Assembly (NCBI RefSeq): GCF_900299525.1
Contig: NZ_OMKA01000029.1
Coordinates: 765,970-829,969 of the forward strand
Direction: 5' to 3'
Length of the DNA stretch: 64,000 nt
From: Aquimarina sp. Aq78
GTDB lineage: Bacteria; Bacteroidota; Bacteroidia; Flavobacteriales; Flavobacteriaceae
Shown: positions 37,718-46,056 of the stretch, piece by piece
How the letters are laid out: each line of letters begins with the position of its first letter
Position numbering within the stretch: position 1 is the first letter of the stretch
Position numbers and translations under genes: made by a program
Notes under the pieces: model-generated
Told to the model about the DNA's origin: nothing
Seen by the model: the letters and a program-made list of their open reading frames with translations, nothing else
Database searches by the model: none

Positions 37718-40700
37718 ATGGAAGTTAACAAGAAAAAGGTAGATAAGGAATTTAAGTTATCGTCTTGGGCGATAAATAATCCAACTACTATTTATGTAAT
37801 GATTGGCATATTCTTGGTTTTGGGACTTTCTGCATATTTCTCTATGCCCAGAGAAAATTTTCCTGAAATCAATGAAACCAAAATTTACATTAGTGTTCCT
37901 TATCCAGGAAATACTGCAGAAGACATTGAACGTTTAATTGTAGATCCATTAGAAGATAAGTTAAAAAGTGTAAGTAACGTAATAGAGATTCTATCGACTT
38001 CGCAAGAAGATTATGCTATTATAACTGTAGAATTTGACGAAAAACTCTCTGTGCCTGCTGCTAAGCAAAAAGTAAAAGACGAAGTAGATTCTGAGACAGC
38101 AAATGAAGACTGGCCTACTTTTAATGGCGCTAAAGTAGAACCTAATGTTTTTGATTTGAGTATTTCTGAGGAAACTCCAATCATGAATATTAATATTTCG
38201 GGAGACTATCCGGTAGGTAAACTAAAAGAATTTGCAGAATATCTTGAAGACGAAATAGGAGATCTTAAAGAAATCAAAAAAGCAGATATTCGAGGTGCTC
38301 AAGAAAAAGAAGTAGAAGTTGCTGTAGACATCTACAAAATGATGGCTGCCAAAGTGAGTTTTGACGATGTAATTAATACTATTCGTAATGGAAACATGAC
38401 TATGTCTGCAGGAAACATGATTGCTAGTGGGCAAAGGCGTACAATACGAATACTGGGAGAAATTGATCGTCCTTCTCAATTAGACGACTTTGTGGTAAAA
38501 TCTCAGAACGGAGCTGTGTACCTTAGAGATATTGCTAAAGTAAGTTTTAAAGAAGAAGATAAAACTACCTACGCAAGAGAATTTGGTCATAATGTAGTGA
38601 TGCTAGATGTAAAGAAACGTTCTGGAGAAAACATGATCGAAGCTGTAGAAAAAATAAATGGAATTCTTGACGAAGCTAAAGAAAATGTGTTCCCAAAGGA
38701 TTTAGAGATTACAGTAGCAAATGATCAATCTGAAAAAACTGAAAACCAAGTAAGTGACCTGGTTAATAATATCATTTTTGGTATCATTCTGGTCGTTGGA
38801 GTTCTGATGTTCTTTTTAGGCTTTAGAAATGCATTATTCGTTGGGTTTGCAATACCAATGTCTATGTTTATGTCTTTTATGATTCTCTCTGCTCTGGGAT
38901 ATACGATGAACACAATGATTCTTTTTGCATTAATCATGGGATTAGGAATGTTGGTAGATAATGGTATTGTAGTAGTAGAGAATGTGTATCGTTTGATGGA
39001 AGAAGAAGGGATGTCTCGAATAGAAGCTGCCAAAAAAGGTATAGGAGAGATCGCATTTCCGATAATCATTTCAACTTTGACTACAGTAGCAGCATTCGTT
39101 CCTTTAGGAATGTGGCCTGGTGTGATGGGGCAGTTTATGATCTATTTCCCGATTACATTATCGGTGGTATTAGGATCCTCTCTGTTCGTCGCAATATTCA
39201 TTAACTCTATGCTGGTTTCACAATTTATGGAAGTTGGCGAAAAAGTATTGACCGTAAAACAATTGATTCGATTAAGCATCATTTTAGGAGGTATCGGGAT
39301 TTTTATACTAATATTTGGAGGAGCCGTAAGTGGATTAGGTAGTCTTATGATATTTACTGCTGTTATGTTTTGGGTATATAAATATGTACTAAAAGGTGCT
39401 GCCAATTTTTTCCAAAAAAGAATCCTTGCTTGGCTTGAAAATAAATACCAACGCTTTTTAAGCTATGCTTTAAAAGGTTGGAGAGCGTATGGATTTACCT
39501 TTGGGACATTTATTTTACTATTTGTGGTGTTTGCCATGTTTGGTGGTTCTATAGGAAGTCAGCGTACCAAAGTAGAGTTTTTCCCGGATAACAAGCCAAA
39601 TCAAATTGTGGTTTATGTAGAATATTCTCAAGGAACGGATATAGATAAAACTAATGCTATCACTAAAGAAATTGAGCAACGTGTTTATGCTGTCATCAAT
39701 GAATCAGAATATTTAGAAGGTGAGAATCATAATTTTCTTGTAGAATCTGCGGTCTCTCAAGTGGGAGAAGGTGCAGGAAACCCTCAGACCGATGGGGGAA
39801 GTAATGCCGAAATGCCTCATAAAGCAAAGATTACGGCTACAATGAGAGAATTTAAATATAGAAAAGGAAAAGATTCTGAAGTGTTACGTCAAAAAGTACA
39901 AGAATCTTTAAAAGGAATTTATCCTGGTGTAGCTATCTCTGTCGAGAAAGACCCTGTAGGTCCTCCTGCCGGATATCCTATCAATATTGAAATCGAAGGT
40001 CCCGATTATGATGAGTTGATTACTATTGCAGAACAGATGCGTAATTTTATTAATGAAAAAAACATCCCCGGTATCGAGGAATTAAAAATTGACGTTAATA
40101 AAGGTAAGCCTGCAATGCAAGTTGTTGTTGATCGTGAAAAAGCAGGAGGATTAGGAGTTTCTGCCGGTCAGGTAGGGAATCAACTACGTCGTTCTATTTT
40201 TGGCGAAAAAGCAGGTGTATACAAAAAAGAAGGTGAAGATTATGACATCTATGTTCGATTTAATGAAGATAACCGATACAATACCAGTGCACTCTTTAAT
40301 CAAAATATCACTTTTAGAGATCCTTCAGGGAAACTAAAAGAAATACCTGTTTCTACCGTAGCTTCACAAAAAAACACTTCTTCATTTAGTGCTGTAAAAC
40401 ATAAAGACACTAAGAGAGTAGTAACGGTATATTCTGGTTTACAACCAGGGTTCACTGATGCAGGAGCAATTGTATCTCAGATTCAAACCGAGATGGCTAG
40501 TTTTATAACGTTACCCAGAGGAGTGAAGATTGATTATACAGGTCAGATAGAAGAACAAGGTAAACAGATGGCTTTCTTAATGGGAGCATTTTTCTCTGGA
40601 TTAGGACTTATTATGTTGATTCTTATATTTCAATTTAGTTCTATTTCTAAACCTACCATTATTATGATTGCTATTTTCTTGAGTTTTATTGGAGTGTTTG

Positions 40701-41212
40701 GAGGTATATTAGTTACGGGAGCTTCTTTTGTGATTATGATGACAATGATGGGTATTATCTCATTGGCAGGGATTGTTGTAAACAATGGGGTAGTTCTGCT
40801 CGATTATACGCAGTTACTGATAGATCGTAAAAAAGTAGAACATAATGTAATGGAGAAAGAGCTACTACCTAATGACGAGGTAATGAAAATTATTATTAGA
40901 GGTGGTAAAGCGCGTTTACGACCAGTATTATTAACAGCAATTACTACTGTATTAGGATTAATACCACTAGCTATCGGATTCAATTTAGATTTCTTCTCCT
41001 TATTCAGTACCGGAGATCCCAAAATATATCTAGGTGGTGATAATGTAATTTTCTGGGGGCCCTTAGCCTGGACAGTTATATATGGATTGATTATAGCTAC
41101 ATTCTTAACTTTAATTATTGTACCCTGTTTATTCTTTATTGTACATCGTATAAAGGTTAGATTTGGTAAAAAGAAAATTGGAGTGGTACCCGTAGTTACT
41201 GCAACGGTATAA
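37718..41212 (+). CDS. RND-family efflux permease
   Basis: A 1164-aa inner-membrane pump of the AcrB/HAE superfamily. Helix 1 is near residue 25, followed by a large periplasmic loop with PYPGNTAEDIERLIVDPLE. Helix 4 carries the proton-relay Asp in LGMLVDNGIVVVENV, and the second half repeats the fold (SLAGIVVNNGVVLLDY). It is slightly longer than typical AcrB, with an extra membrane stretch near 500-560. The set TetR, TolC, adaptor, pump with gaps of 5-7 nt is a full tripartite efflux operon; the substrate is unknown. Confidence 0.94.
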   Translation: MEVNKKKVDKEFKLSSWAINNPTTIYVMIGIFLVLGLSAYFSMPRENFPEINETKIYISVPYPGNTAEDIERLIVDPLEDKLKSVSNVIEILSTSQEDYAIITVEFDEKLSVPAAKQKVKDEVDSETANEDWPTFNGAKVEPNVFDLSISEETPIMNINISGDYPVGKLKEFAEYLEDEIGDLKEIKKADIRGAQEKEVEVAVDIYKMMAAKVSFDDVINTIRNGNMTMSAGNMIASGQRRTIRILGEIDRPSQLDDFVVKSQNGAVYLRDIAKVSFKEEDKTTYAREFGHNVVMLDVKKRSGENMIEAVEKINGILDEAKENVFPKDLEITVANDQSEKTENQVSDLVNNIIFGIILVVGVLMFFLGFRNALFVGFAIPMSMFMSFMILSALGYTMNTMILFALIMGLGMLVDNGIVVVENVYRLMEEEGMSRIEAAKKGIGEIAFPIIISTLTTVAAFVPLGMWPGVMGQFMIYFPITLSVVLGSSLFVAIFINSMLVSQFMEVGEKVLTVKQLIRLSIILGGIGIFILIFGGAVSGLGSLMIFTAVMFWVYKYVLKGAANFFQKRILAWLENKYQRFLSYALKGWRAYGFTFGTFILLFVVFAMFGGSIGSQRTKVEFFPDNKPNQIVVYVEYSQGTDIDKTNAITKEIEQRVYAVINESEYLEGENHNFLVESAVSQVGEGAGNPQTDGGSNAEMPHKAKITATMREFKYRKGKDSEVLRQKVQESLKGIYPGVAISVEKDPVGPPAGYPINIEIEGPDYDELITIAEQMRNFINEKNIPGIEELKIDVNKGKPAMQVVVDREKAGGLGVSAGQVGNQLRRSIFGEKAGVYKKEGEDYDIYVRFNEDNRYNTSALFNQNITFRDPSGKLKEIPVSTVASQKNTSSFSAVKHKDTKRVVTVYSGLQPGFTDAGAIVSQIQTEMASFITLPRGVKIDYTGQIEEQGKQMAFLMGAFFSGLGLIMLILIFQFSSISKPTIIMIAIFLSFIGVFGGILVTGASFVIMMTMMGIISLAGIVVNNGVVLLDYTQLLIDRKKVEHNVMEKELLPNDEVMKIIIRGGKARLRPVLLTAITTVLGLIPLAIGFNLDFFSLFSTGDPKIYLGGDNVIFWGPLAWTVIYGLIIATFLTLIIVPCLFFIVHRIKVRFGKKKIGVVPVVTATV

Positions 41213-41232
41213 CATTTTATAAAATTGATTAC

Positions 41233-41270
41233 AAAAAAAACGTCACGGTATACCGTGACGTTTTTTGTTT
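41233..41270. terminator. Bidirectional terminator after the efflux operon
   Basis: A perfect palindrome, cgtcacggta (41241-41250) / taccgtgacg (41251-41260), flanked by eight A and six T. It ends the efflux operon and, on the other strand, the lipoprotein gene 41310-42467. Confidence 0.92.
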
Positions 41271-41309
41271 AGTTCTTATACTTCTAAATATTGCGTTATA
41301 TAAATTCTA

Positions 41310-42467
41310 TTATTTAACGATTTTTGAAGTAATGTTTAGTTTTGCGGATTCCAATAAATCATCAATTCCTTTATTATATTTTATACTGGGATAAAATACC
41401 GCAGTTGTTTTATACGTCCCCTCTGGGTAATCTCTAGAGTTTACTGTTACTGATACATCTCTACTTTCACCGGGTATTAATCCTCCTGAAGGTAAAGTTC
41501 TACGAGTTGTAATCACTTTGGTAGGGGTTATAGGTTCTTGATTTTCATAAGTGGTGGCTTTTTCATATTCGAGCACATGATTCCCTTGATTAATCCATTT
41601 TGTAACTGTAAATGTTTCTGAATTTCCTTCTGTTGCATCTGGGGTTGTAATAGATACTGTTTCTATTTTAACAGGGTTTATTACATCAACAATTACTGTA
41701 GTAGTTCTAAATTTATCATTATTCTTATCCTTAACTGCTAATATAAAATCCTTAGGATATTTAAAATCAATACTTGCATTTCCTTCAGGATATTCTGCAT
41801 CCATATCTACAGGTGCTACAGAAGAATCCTGAGTATAAAAAAGTTTTGTCCCATCATAGGTAATAGTAGGTATTAGCTTTGTAAAATCTGTTCCCAGAGG
41901 TACAAAAAGGTATATCTTATCTCTTCCCGTATCTTCAATAGTTCTTGAAATCGTGATGTCATTTGGCAAACTTGGGTTTTTATTTTTTTCGAACATAAAG
42001 CCCGTTATCTTTAAAGTTTCGGGTATAATAGGATCTTCTTTTACAATACTAATATTATAATGAAGTAGTTCTTCTTTGTCGCCAATGGCAGCTCTAATGG
42101 TATATACATTTATTTTTTGATTTTCATAAGACAGTCCAACCTCATTACCGGGAGAAATACTAAACTTACTCAGGTTGAGTTCTGCTGATGTTATGGATGC
42201 ACTTACATTATCTAAAGAGGTTGTACTAGATACGGTAATTTTAATATCTCCGTATTTTACTTCTTTATTTTCTACAATCTCTGGATCAACAATATTTATT
42301 TCTTTGTATTGTATCCCAAATAATGGAAAATCTTTAAGCCTTCCTTCTTTTATGGTAATCTCTGGTGTTAGAATAGTAGAATCATCATCGCTAGAATTAC
42401 AACTAATCATGAAAAATACGGAGAAAATAACACTTCCAATATTTGATAATTTTATAATATGTCTCAT
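41310..42467 (-). CDS. Surface lipoprotein with Ig-like repeats
   Basis: A 385-aa lipoprotein. The lipobox FMISC is followed by NSSDDDS, the acidic stretch that in Bacteroidota directs lipoproteins to the cell surface. The mature part is beta-rich, with cadherin-like/Ig-like repeat units of about 85-100 residues (DUF5018-like, recalled only). ATG 42467 is chosen over a start nine codons upstream because an exact -7 box covers that region. It has its own terminator. The role is probably surface binding; the ligand is unknown. Confidence 0.75.
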   Translation of the reverse strand: MRHIIKLSNIGSVIFSVFFMISCNSSDDDSTILTPEITIKEGRLKDFPLFGIQYKEINIVDPEIVENKEVKYGDIKITVSSTTSLDNVSASITSAELNLSKFSISPGNEVGLSYENQKINVYTIRAAIGDKEELLHYNISIVKEDPIIPETLKITGFMFEKNKNPSLPNDITISRTIEDTGRDKIYLFVPLGTDFTKLIPTITYDGTKLFYTQDSSVAPVDMDAEYPEGNASIDFKYPKDFILAVKDKNNDKFRTTTVIVDVINPVKIETVSITTPDATEGNSETFTVTKWINQGNHVLEYEKATTYENQEPITPTKVITTRRTLPSGGLIPGESRDVSVTVNSRDYPEGTYKTTAVFYPSIKYNKGIDDLLESAKLNITSKIVK

Positions 42468-42491
42468 TGCTTGTTTTTTAAATTTATCAAG

Positions 42492-42499
42492 CAAATCTA
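42492..42499 (-). promoter_or_regulatory. -7 box (TAGATTTG) of the surface lipoprotein gene
   Basis: Exact TAnnTTTG on the minus strand, 24 nt before ATG 42467. It overlaps the alternative upstream start and supports the shorter protein. Confidence 0.5.
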
Positions 42500-42598
42500 T
42501 ATTCCCTTTATATGGTTTCTAAATTAATATGGTACATCATACTCTTTACTTGGTGAATGTATTAAAATACAGGGTAAAGCTGATTTGTTTTTCTAATA

Positions 42599-44536
42599 TT
42601 ATGTAGTAATATTAAATGCAATAGTATAGTATGCTCCTGGGTTAGAAATAATATGTATTGACCCATTAATTTGTTGAGTTAATCCTTGTATGAGTTGCAT
42701 CCCAAGAGATCGGCTATTTTCAATCTCAAAATCTTCTGGAAAACCAACTCCTGTATCTTTTACGGTAAGGATACATTGGTCTTTATTTCTAGAAGCTTCT
42801 ATACTAATTTGCCCTCCTTGATCATCCTGAAAAGCGTGTTTAATACTATTAGCAATAATTTCATTAACAATTAAACCACAAGGAACCAGGTGGTCCATAT
42901 CTAAATTAATCTCTTCTATCGATCTATTTATAGTTATGTTTCGTTCAGAAAGTTGATAGCTAGTCTTGAAATGAGTTAACAAACCATCTAAATAAGTCTG
43001 TAAATTAATCAAGGATAAATCACTAGACTTGTACAGTTTTTCATGAATAATTGCCATCGCTTGTATTTTGTTCTGAATCTCCTGTAAAATCTCTGTAGCA
43101 CTTTTATTCTCACTAAATTTATCCTGAAGACTTAGCAAACTAGATACAATCTGCAAGTTATTTTTCACTCGATGATGCACCTCTTTTAATAGTATTTCCC
43201 GGTCTTTCAGGGTTTGAGATATTTTACTGTTTTTTTCTGCGAGGATTCTATTGGTTTTTTGCTTGTTTTTGTATGCATACAATAATGTTACCAGTACTAT
43301 TATTAGTGCTACTAATCCTGTTATCAATAGAATCTGAGTAGTTCTCTGGCTTTCATTTTCTAAAACCTTTATCTTATTTTCTTTGGTTAGTATTTCGACT
43401 TCTTTTTCTTTGTTTTCTAAATCAAACTTTGCTTGTATTTCGCGGAGCTGCTTATGTTTTTCTTTTGAAAATAGCGAATCTTTAACTGCATTATATTGTA
43501 ATAGATATTCATAACCTTTTTTATATTCCTTTTTCCCGTTAGAATACTTATGAAGTGCATGGTACACTTTTGATAATTGCGGTAAAGCATTTGTTTCTGT
43601 AGCTACCAACAATGCTTTATCGTAATAGGATACTGCTATTTTAGTATTTCCGAGTTTATCATAGATATCTCCCAATGTTAAATATGATAATGTGATATTT
43701 TCAGAAGACCCTTTTTCTAATCGAATCTGTAATGCTTTTTTAGTATATTCTATAGCTTTATTAAACCTTTTTTCTTCTACATTTATTTGAGATAGATTAT
43801 TATATCCCGATGTAATAACTTCAGTATAATTTGTTTTTTCAGCAATACTAATAGATTCTTCTAATACATATTTTGCCTTTTCAAATTCTTTCTGACGCAT
43901 ATACATTTCACCGACAGCGCCTAAAATATGAGCTCTAAATTCTTCGTTCCCAATTTTTTTAGATAATGTTAGTGCCTTATTGTAGTATATTAATCCGTTC
44001 TCATCATCTTTCAACCTACAAGAATATAATGAACCTATGTTACCTGTTATTCCCACAACAAAACTCTCTTCTTCGAGTGTTTCATATATCTTAAGTGCTT
44101 TTAAATAATTATCCAAAGCTTGATGATAATCACCCATTTTCACATAGGTTACTCCAATATTTTGATAACTTTTTGCAACTCCCAATTCATATTGTAATTT
44201 TTTTGCAACCTCCAGCATTTTTTTATTATAAAACAATGCTTTTTCATGTTCTGATTTAGCATTATAAAAGTTCCCCATTCTTAAATAAAAAAACCCTGTG
44301 TCCTTAGTATATTCATCCTTTACTAATTCCAACCCTTGCTTTCCATAATCAAGGGCTTTTTCTATATCTATCTTGCTATATGTATTGACTAATTGTTTAT
44401 AGATTTCTATTTTTTCCTGTTTAGATGCTGTCACTAATCTTTGTTCTAAACTATCAGTCTGCGCAGTTAGTGAGGCATAAAAAAATAAAAAAAAGAGATA
44501 ACCATATCTCTTAAAAAAAAGTACTACTTTCTTCAT
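42599..44536 (-). CDS. TPR sensor histidine kinase (HisKA_2 type)
   Basis: A 645-aa sensor. The signal peptide is followed by about eight TPR units (residues 35-350), for example GVTYVKMGDYHQALDNYLKALKI-type repeats. A coiled coil leads to one membrane helix (about 405-425). The kinase core starts at LLKEVHHRVKNNLQIVSSLL, the HisKA_2 form in which the first His of the HHRVKNN box is phosphorylated, and ends in a HATPase with NEIIANSIKHAF and DTGVGFPEDF. Its start is 2 nt from the stop of the LytTR regulator, so the two form a two-component pair. Confidence 0.92.
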   Translation of the reverse strand: MKKVVLFFKRYGYLFFLFFYASLTAQTDSLEQRLVTASKQEKIEIYKQLVNTYSKIDIEKALDYGKQGLELVKDEYTKDTGFFYLRMGNFYNAKSEHEKALFYNKKMLEVAKKLQYELGVAKSYQNIGVTYVKMGDYHQALDNYLKALKIYETLEEESFVVGITGNIGSLYSCRLKDDENGLIYYNKALTLSKKIGNEEFRAHILGAVGEMYMRQKEFEKAKYVLEESISIAEKTNYTEVITSGYNNLSQINVEEKRFNKAIEYTKKALQIRLEKGSSENITLSYLTLGDIYDKLGNTKIAVSYYDKALLVATETNALPQLSKVYHALHKYSNGKKEYKKGYEYLLQYNAVKDSLFSKEKHKQLREIQAKFDLENKEKEVEILTKENKIKVLENESQRTTQILLITGLVALIIVLVTLLYAYKNKQKTNRILAEKNSKISQTLKDREILLKEVHHRVKNNLQIVSSLLSLQDKFSENKSATEILQEIQNKIQAMAIIHEKLYKSSDLSLINLQTYLDGLLTHFKTSYQLSERNITINRSIEEINLDMDHLVPCGLIVNEIIANSIKHAFQDDQGGQISIEASRNKDQCILTVKDTGVGFPEDFEIENSRSLGMQLIQGLTQQINGSIHIISNPGAYYTIAFNITT

Positions 44537-44538
44537 AT

Positions 44539-45267
44539 TTATAGAATATCTAATCGTTCTAATAATTGATTTTTATACGCCTTGCTTACTGGAATATTTT
44601 TATCCCCAATAAAAACAAATCTATTTTCTATTTTATCAATTTTATCCAATGCTACCATATATGACCTATGAATTCTCAAGAATTTATCCTGTGGTACTTT
44701 TTCATAGAATTCTTTCAAAAACATATTTACCACAACTCTTTTATTTCTGGTGATAATCTGGGTATAATTATCCATGGCTTCTACCCATAAAATTTCATCT
44801 ATTTTAACGCGTATAAGCTGAGATTTATCTTTAACAAAAAGAGTGTCTGACACTTTACTATTTGGTAGTAGAGTTCTCGAGTTTTTGTTCTCGAATTGTC
44901 TTTGCAAAGCTATTTGAAGCGTAAAAGACAACTCTTTTATATTAAAGGGTTTTAATAGAAACCCAAAAGGTTTGGATTGTAAGGCTTCTTTAAATGTAGC
45001 ATCATCTCCATTAGCAGTAAGAAAAACAATTGGAATTTTATATTTCGCGTAAATATCTTCTGCTGCTGCTATACCATTTTTATCTCCAGAAATATTAATA
45101 TCCATGACAACAACATCCGGCATAGTTTCCTCACTATATTTTATTGCTTCTTTATAAGTACTTGCAATCCCCACTATAACATAATCTAATTTCTCTAAGC
45201 TAATTTTAATATCTAATGCAATTGAAAACTCATCTTCGACTATTAGTACTTTTTTGTTCTTTACCAT
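44539..45267 (-). CDS. LytTR-family response regulator
   Basis: A 242-aa regulator. The receiver domain (1-125) has phosphoacceptor D56 (VVVMDINISG), and the C-terminal LytTR DNA-binding domain (about 140-242) contains WVEAMDNYTQI and FLRIHRSYMVALDKI. It is co-transcribed with the TPR kinase downstream. LytTR proteins bind pairs of short direct repeats about two helical turns apart; such a pair lies 366 nt upstream (45633-45671), between this gene and the secreted-protein operon. Confidence 0.93.
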   Translation of the reverse strand: MVKNKKVLIVEDEFSIALDIKISLEKLDYVIVGIASTYKEAIKYSEETMPDVVVMDINISGDKNGIAAAEDIYAKYKIPIVFLTANGDDATFKEALQSKPFGFLLKPFNIKELSFTLQIALQRQFENKNSRTLLPNSKVSDTLFVKDKSQLIRVKIDEILWVEAMDNYTQIITRNKRVVVNMFLKEFYEKVPQDKFLRIHRSYMVALDKIDKIENRFVFIGDKNIPVSKAYKNQLLERLDIL

Positions 45268-45294
45268 AAAAATAACTCTCTTTGCTTTAGGCTA

Positions 45295-45302
45295 CAAAGC
45301 TA
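45295..45302 (-). promoter_or_regulatory. Candidate -7 box (TAGCTTTG) of the LytTR/kinase operon
   Basis: Exact TAnnTTTG on the minus strand 27 nt before the regulator ATG; no clear -33 element. Confidence 0.45.
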
Positions 45303-45506
45303 TTTAAATACTAACCTGTTAATATTAAAAAAGTATTAATATTTTACAAGATTGACAGGACAGATTACAAACTTATTTGACACATAAATAGTAGCAAAAT
45401 CAATATGGTTAGTGGCATAGTTTTCGTGGTGAATGAATCTAAAAAAGAGGTAGGTAAATTTCTGTTACTGCGAAACAGCACCTATAATTTAAAAAAAAGA
45501 TAAAAA

Positions 45507-45537
45507 CGGCTTCTATACTTGTGTATAAAAGCCGTCT
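45507..45537 (-). terminator. Leftward terminator-like hairpin with no gene before it
   Basis: Arms built from acggctt and aagccgt, extended by a tata/tata inner stem. On the minus strand it is followed by TTTTTATCTTTTTTTT. It lies upstream of the LytTR gene, so it would end a leftward small RNA or attenuate a long LytTR leader. Confidence 0.5.
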
Positions 45538-45632
45538 GGGGAAAAATAATTTTGTTTCTCACTGCTGACTATCCTTAATATAAGTGAGTTTGTATTTATG
45601 CGACGAAATTAGGGATTCCTATCCTACAATTG

Positions 45633-45671
45633 ATGTCACTTTTTAACATTAATTATGTCACTTTTTAACAT
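45633..45671. repeat. 17-bp direct repeat, 22-bp period (LytTR-like site)
   Basis: ATGTCACTTTTTAACAT occurs twice, at 45633-45649 and 45655-45671, with a 5-nt spacer; the outer flanks form an inverted aattgatgt/acatcaatt. On the minus strand each copy reads ATGTTAAAAAGTG, with a GTTAA core like known LytTR boxes. The period equals two DNA turns. Confidence 0.6.
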
Positions 45672-45875
45672 CAATTCTATTTTAATAAGTACTTAGCAAC
45701 CTCAGCCTTATTTTACCCAAAATTAATTATCATTAACAATTCAGACTTTTACTTTTTACTCATTTTAGGAAATTAAAATCTCTTTTCTTTTAAAAAAAAT
45801 ATTCCAGTCTCAAAAAATGAGACTCATACATAGTATTATTGTACTGTTTATCTATAGAAAACCTTGAACGTTTTA

Positions 45876-45899
45876 CCATAATTGTATTATGGCCATAAT
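45876..45899. promoter_or_regulatory. ccataat/attatgg palindrome cluster
   Basis: Three 7-nt half-sites, ccataat-tgt-attatgg-ccataat, occupy 45876-45898 and form two overlapping palindromes. It could be an operator for an unidentified regulator of the plus-strand operon. Confidence 0.3.
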
Positions 45900-46001
45900 C
45901 TTTAATTCATATATGTTCTTAGCATTCATTCATATTACAATACACTTATAATGTAGTCATAGTGTGTCATAAGCTAAGATATTGAATATTAGAAAATTCT
46001 A

Positions 46002-46032
46002 TTGGTGAATTGTTAAAATTATATTAATTTCG
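46002..46032 (+). promoter_or_regulatory. Candidate promoter of the secreted-protein operon
   Basis: TTG (46002-46004) and TAATTTCG (46025-46032, one mismatch to TAnnTTTG) are 20 nt apart and 24 nt before the TTG start at 46057. Confidence 0.4.
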
Positions 46033-46056
46033 TTATCCCAACATAGCTATTACACA

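Larger units (their letters stand above)
45268..46056. other. 789-bp regulatory region between divergent operons
   Basis: No protein gene is seen. It holds a -7 box for the LytTR gene, a leftward hairpin (45507-45537), a direct repeat of LytTR-site type, an attatgg/ccataat palindrome cluster and a candidate promoter for the barrel gene. A/T content is very high and small frames are under 18 codons. Confidence 0.6.

Noticed and set aside
45806..45824. Small hairpin agtctca/tgagact in the LytTR intergenic region
   Set aside because: Seven-bp stem without T-run or neighbouring gene end; likely chance.
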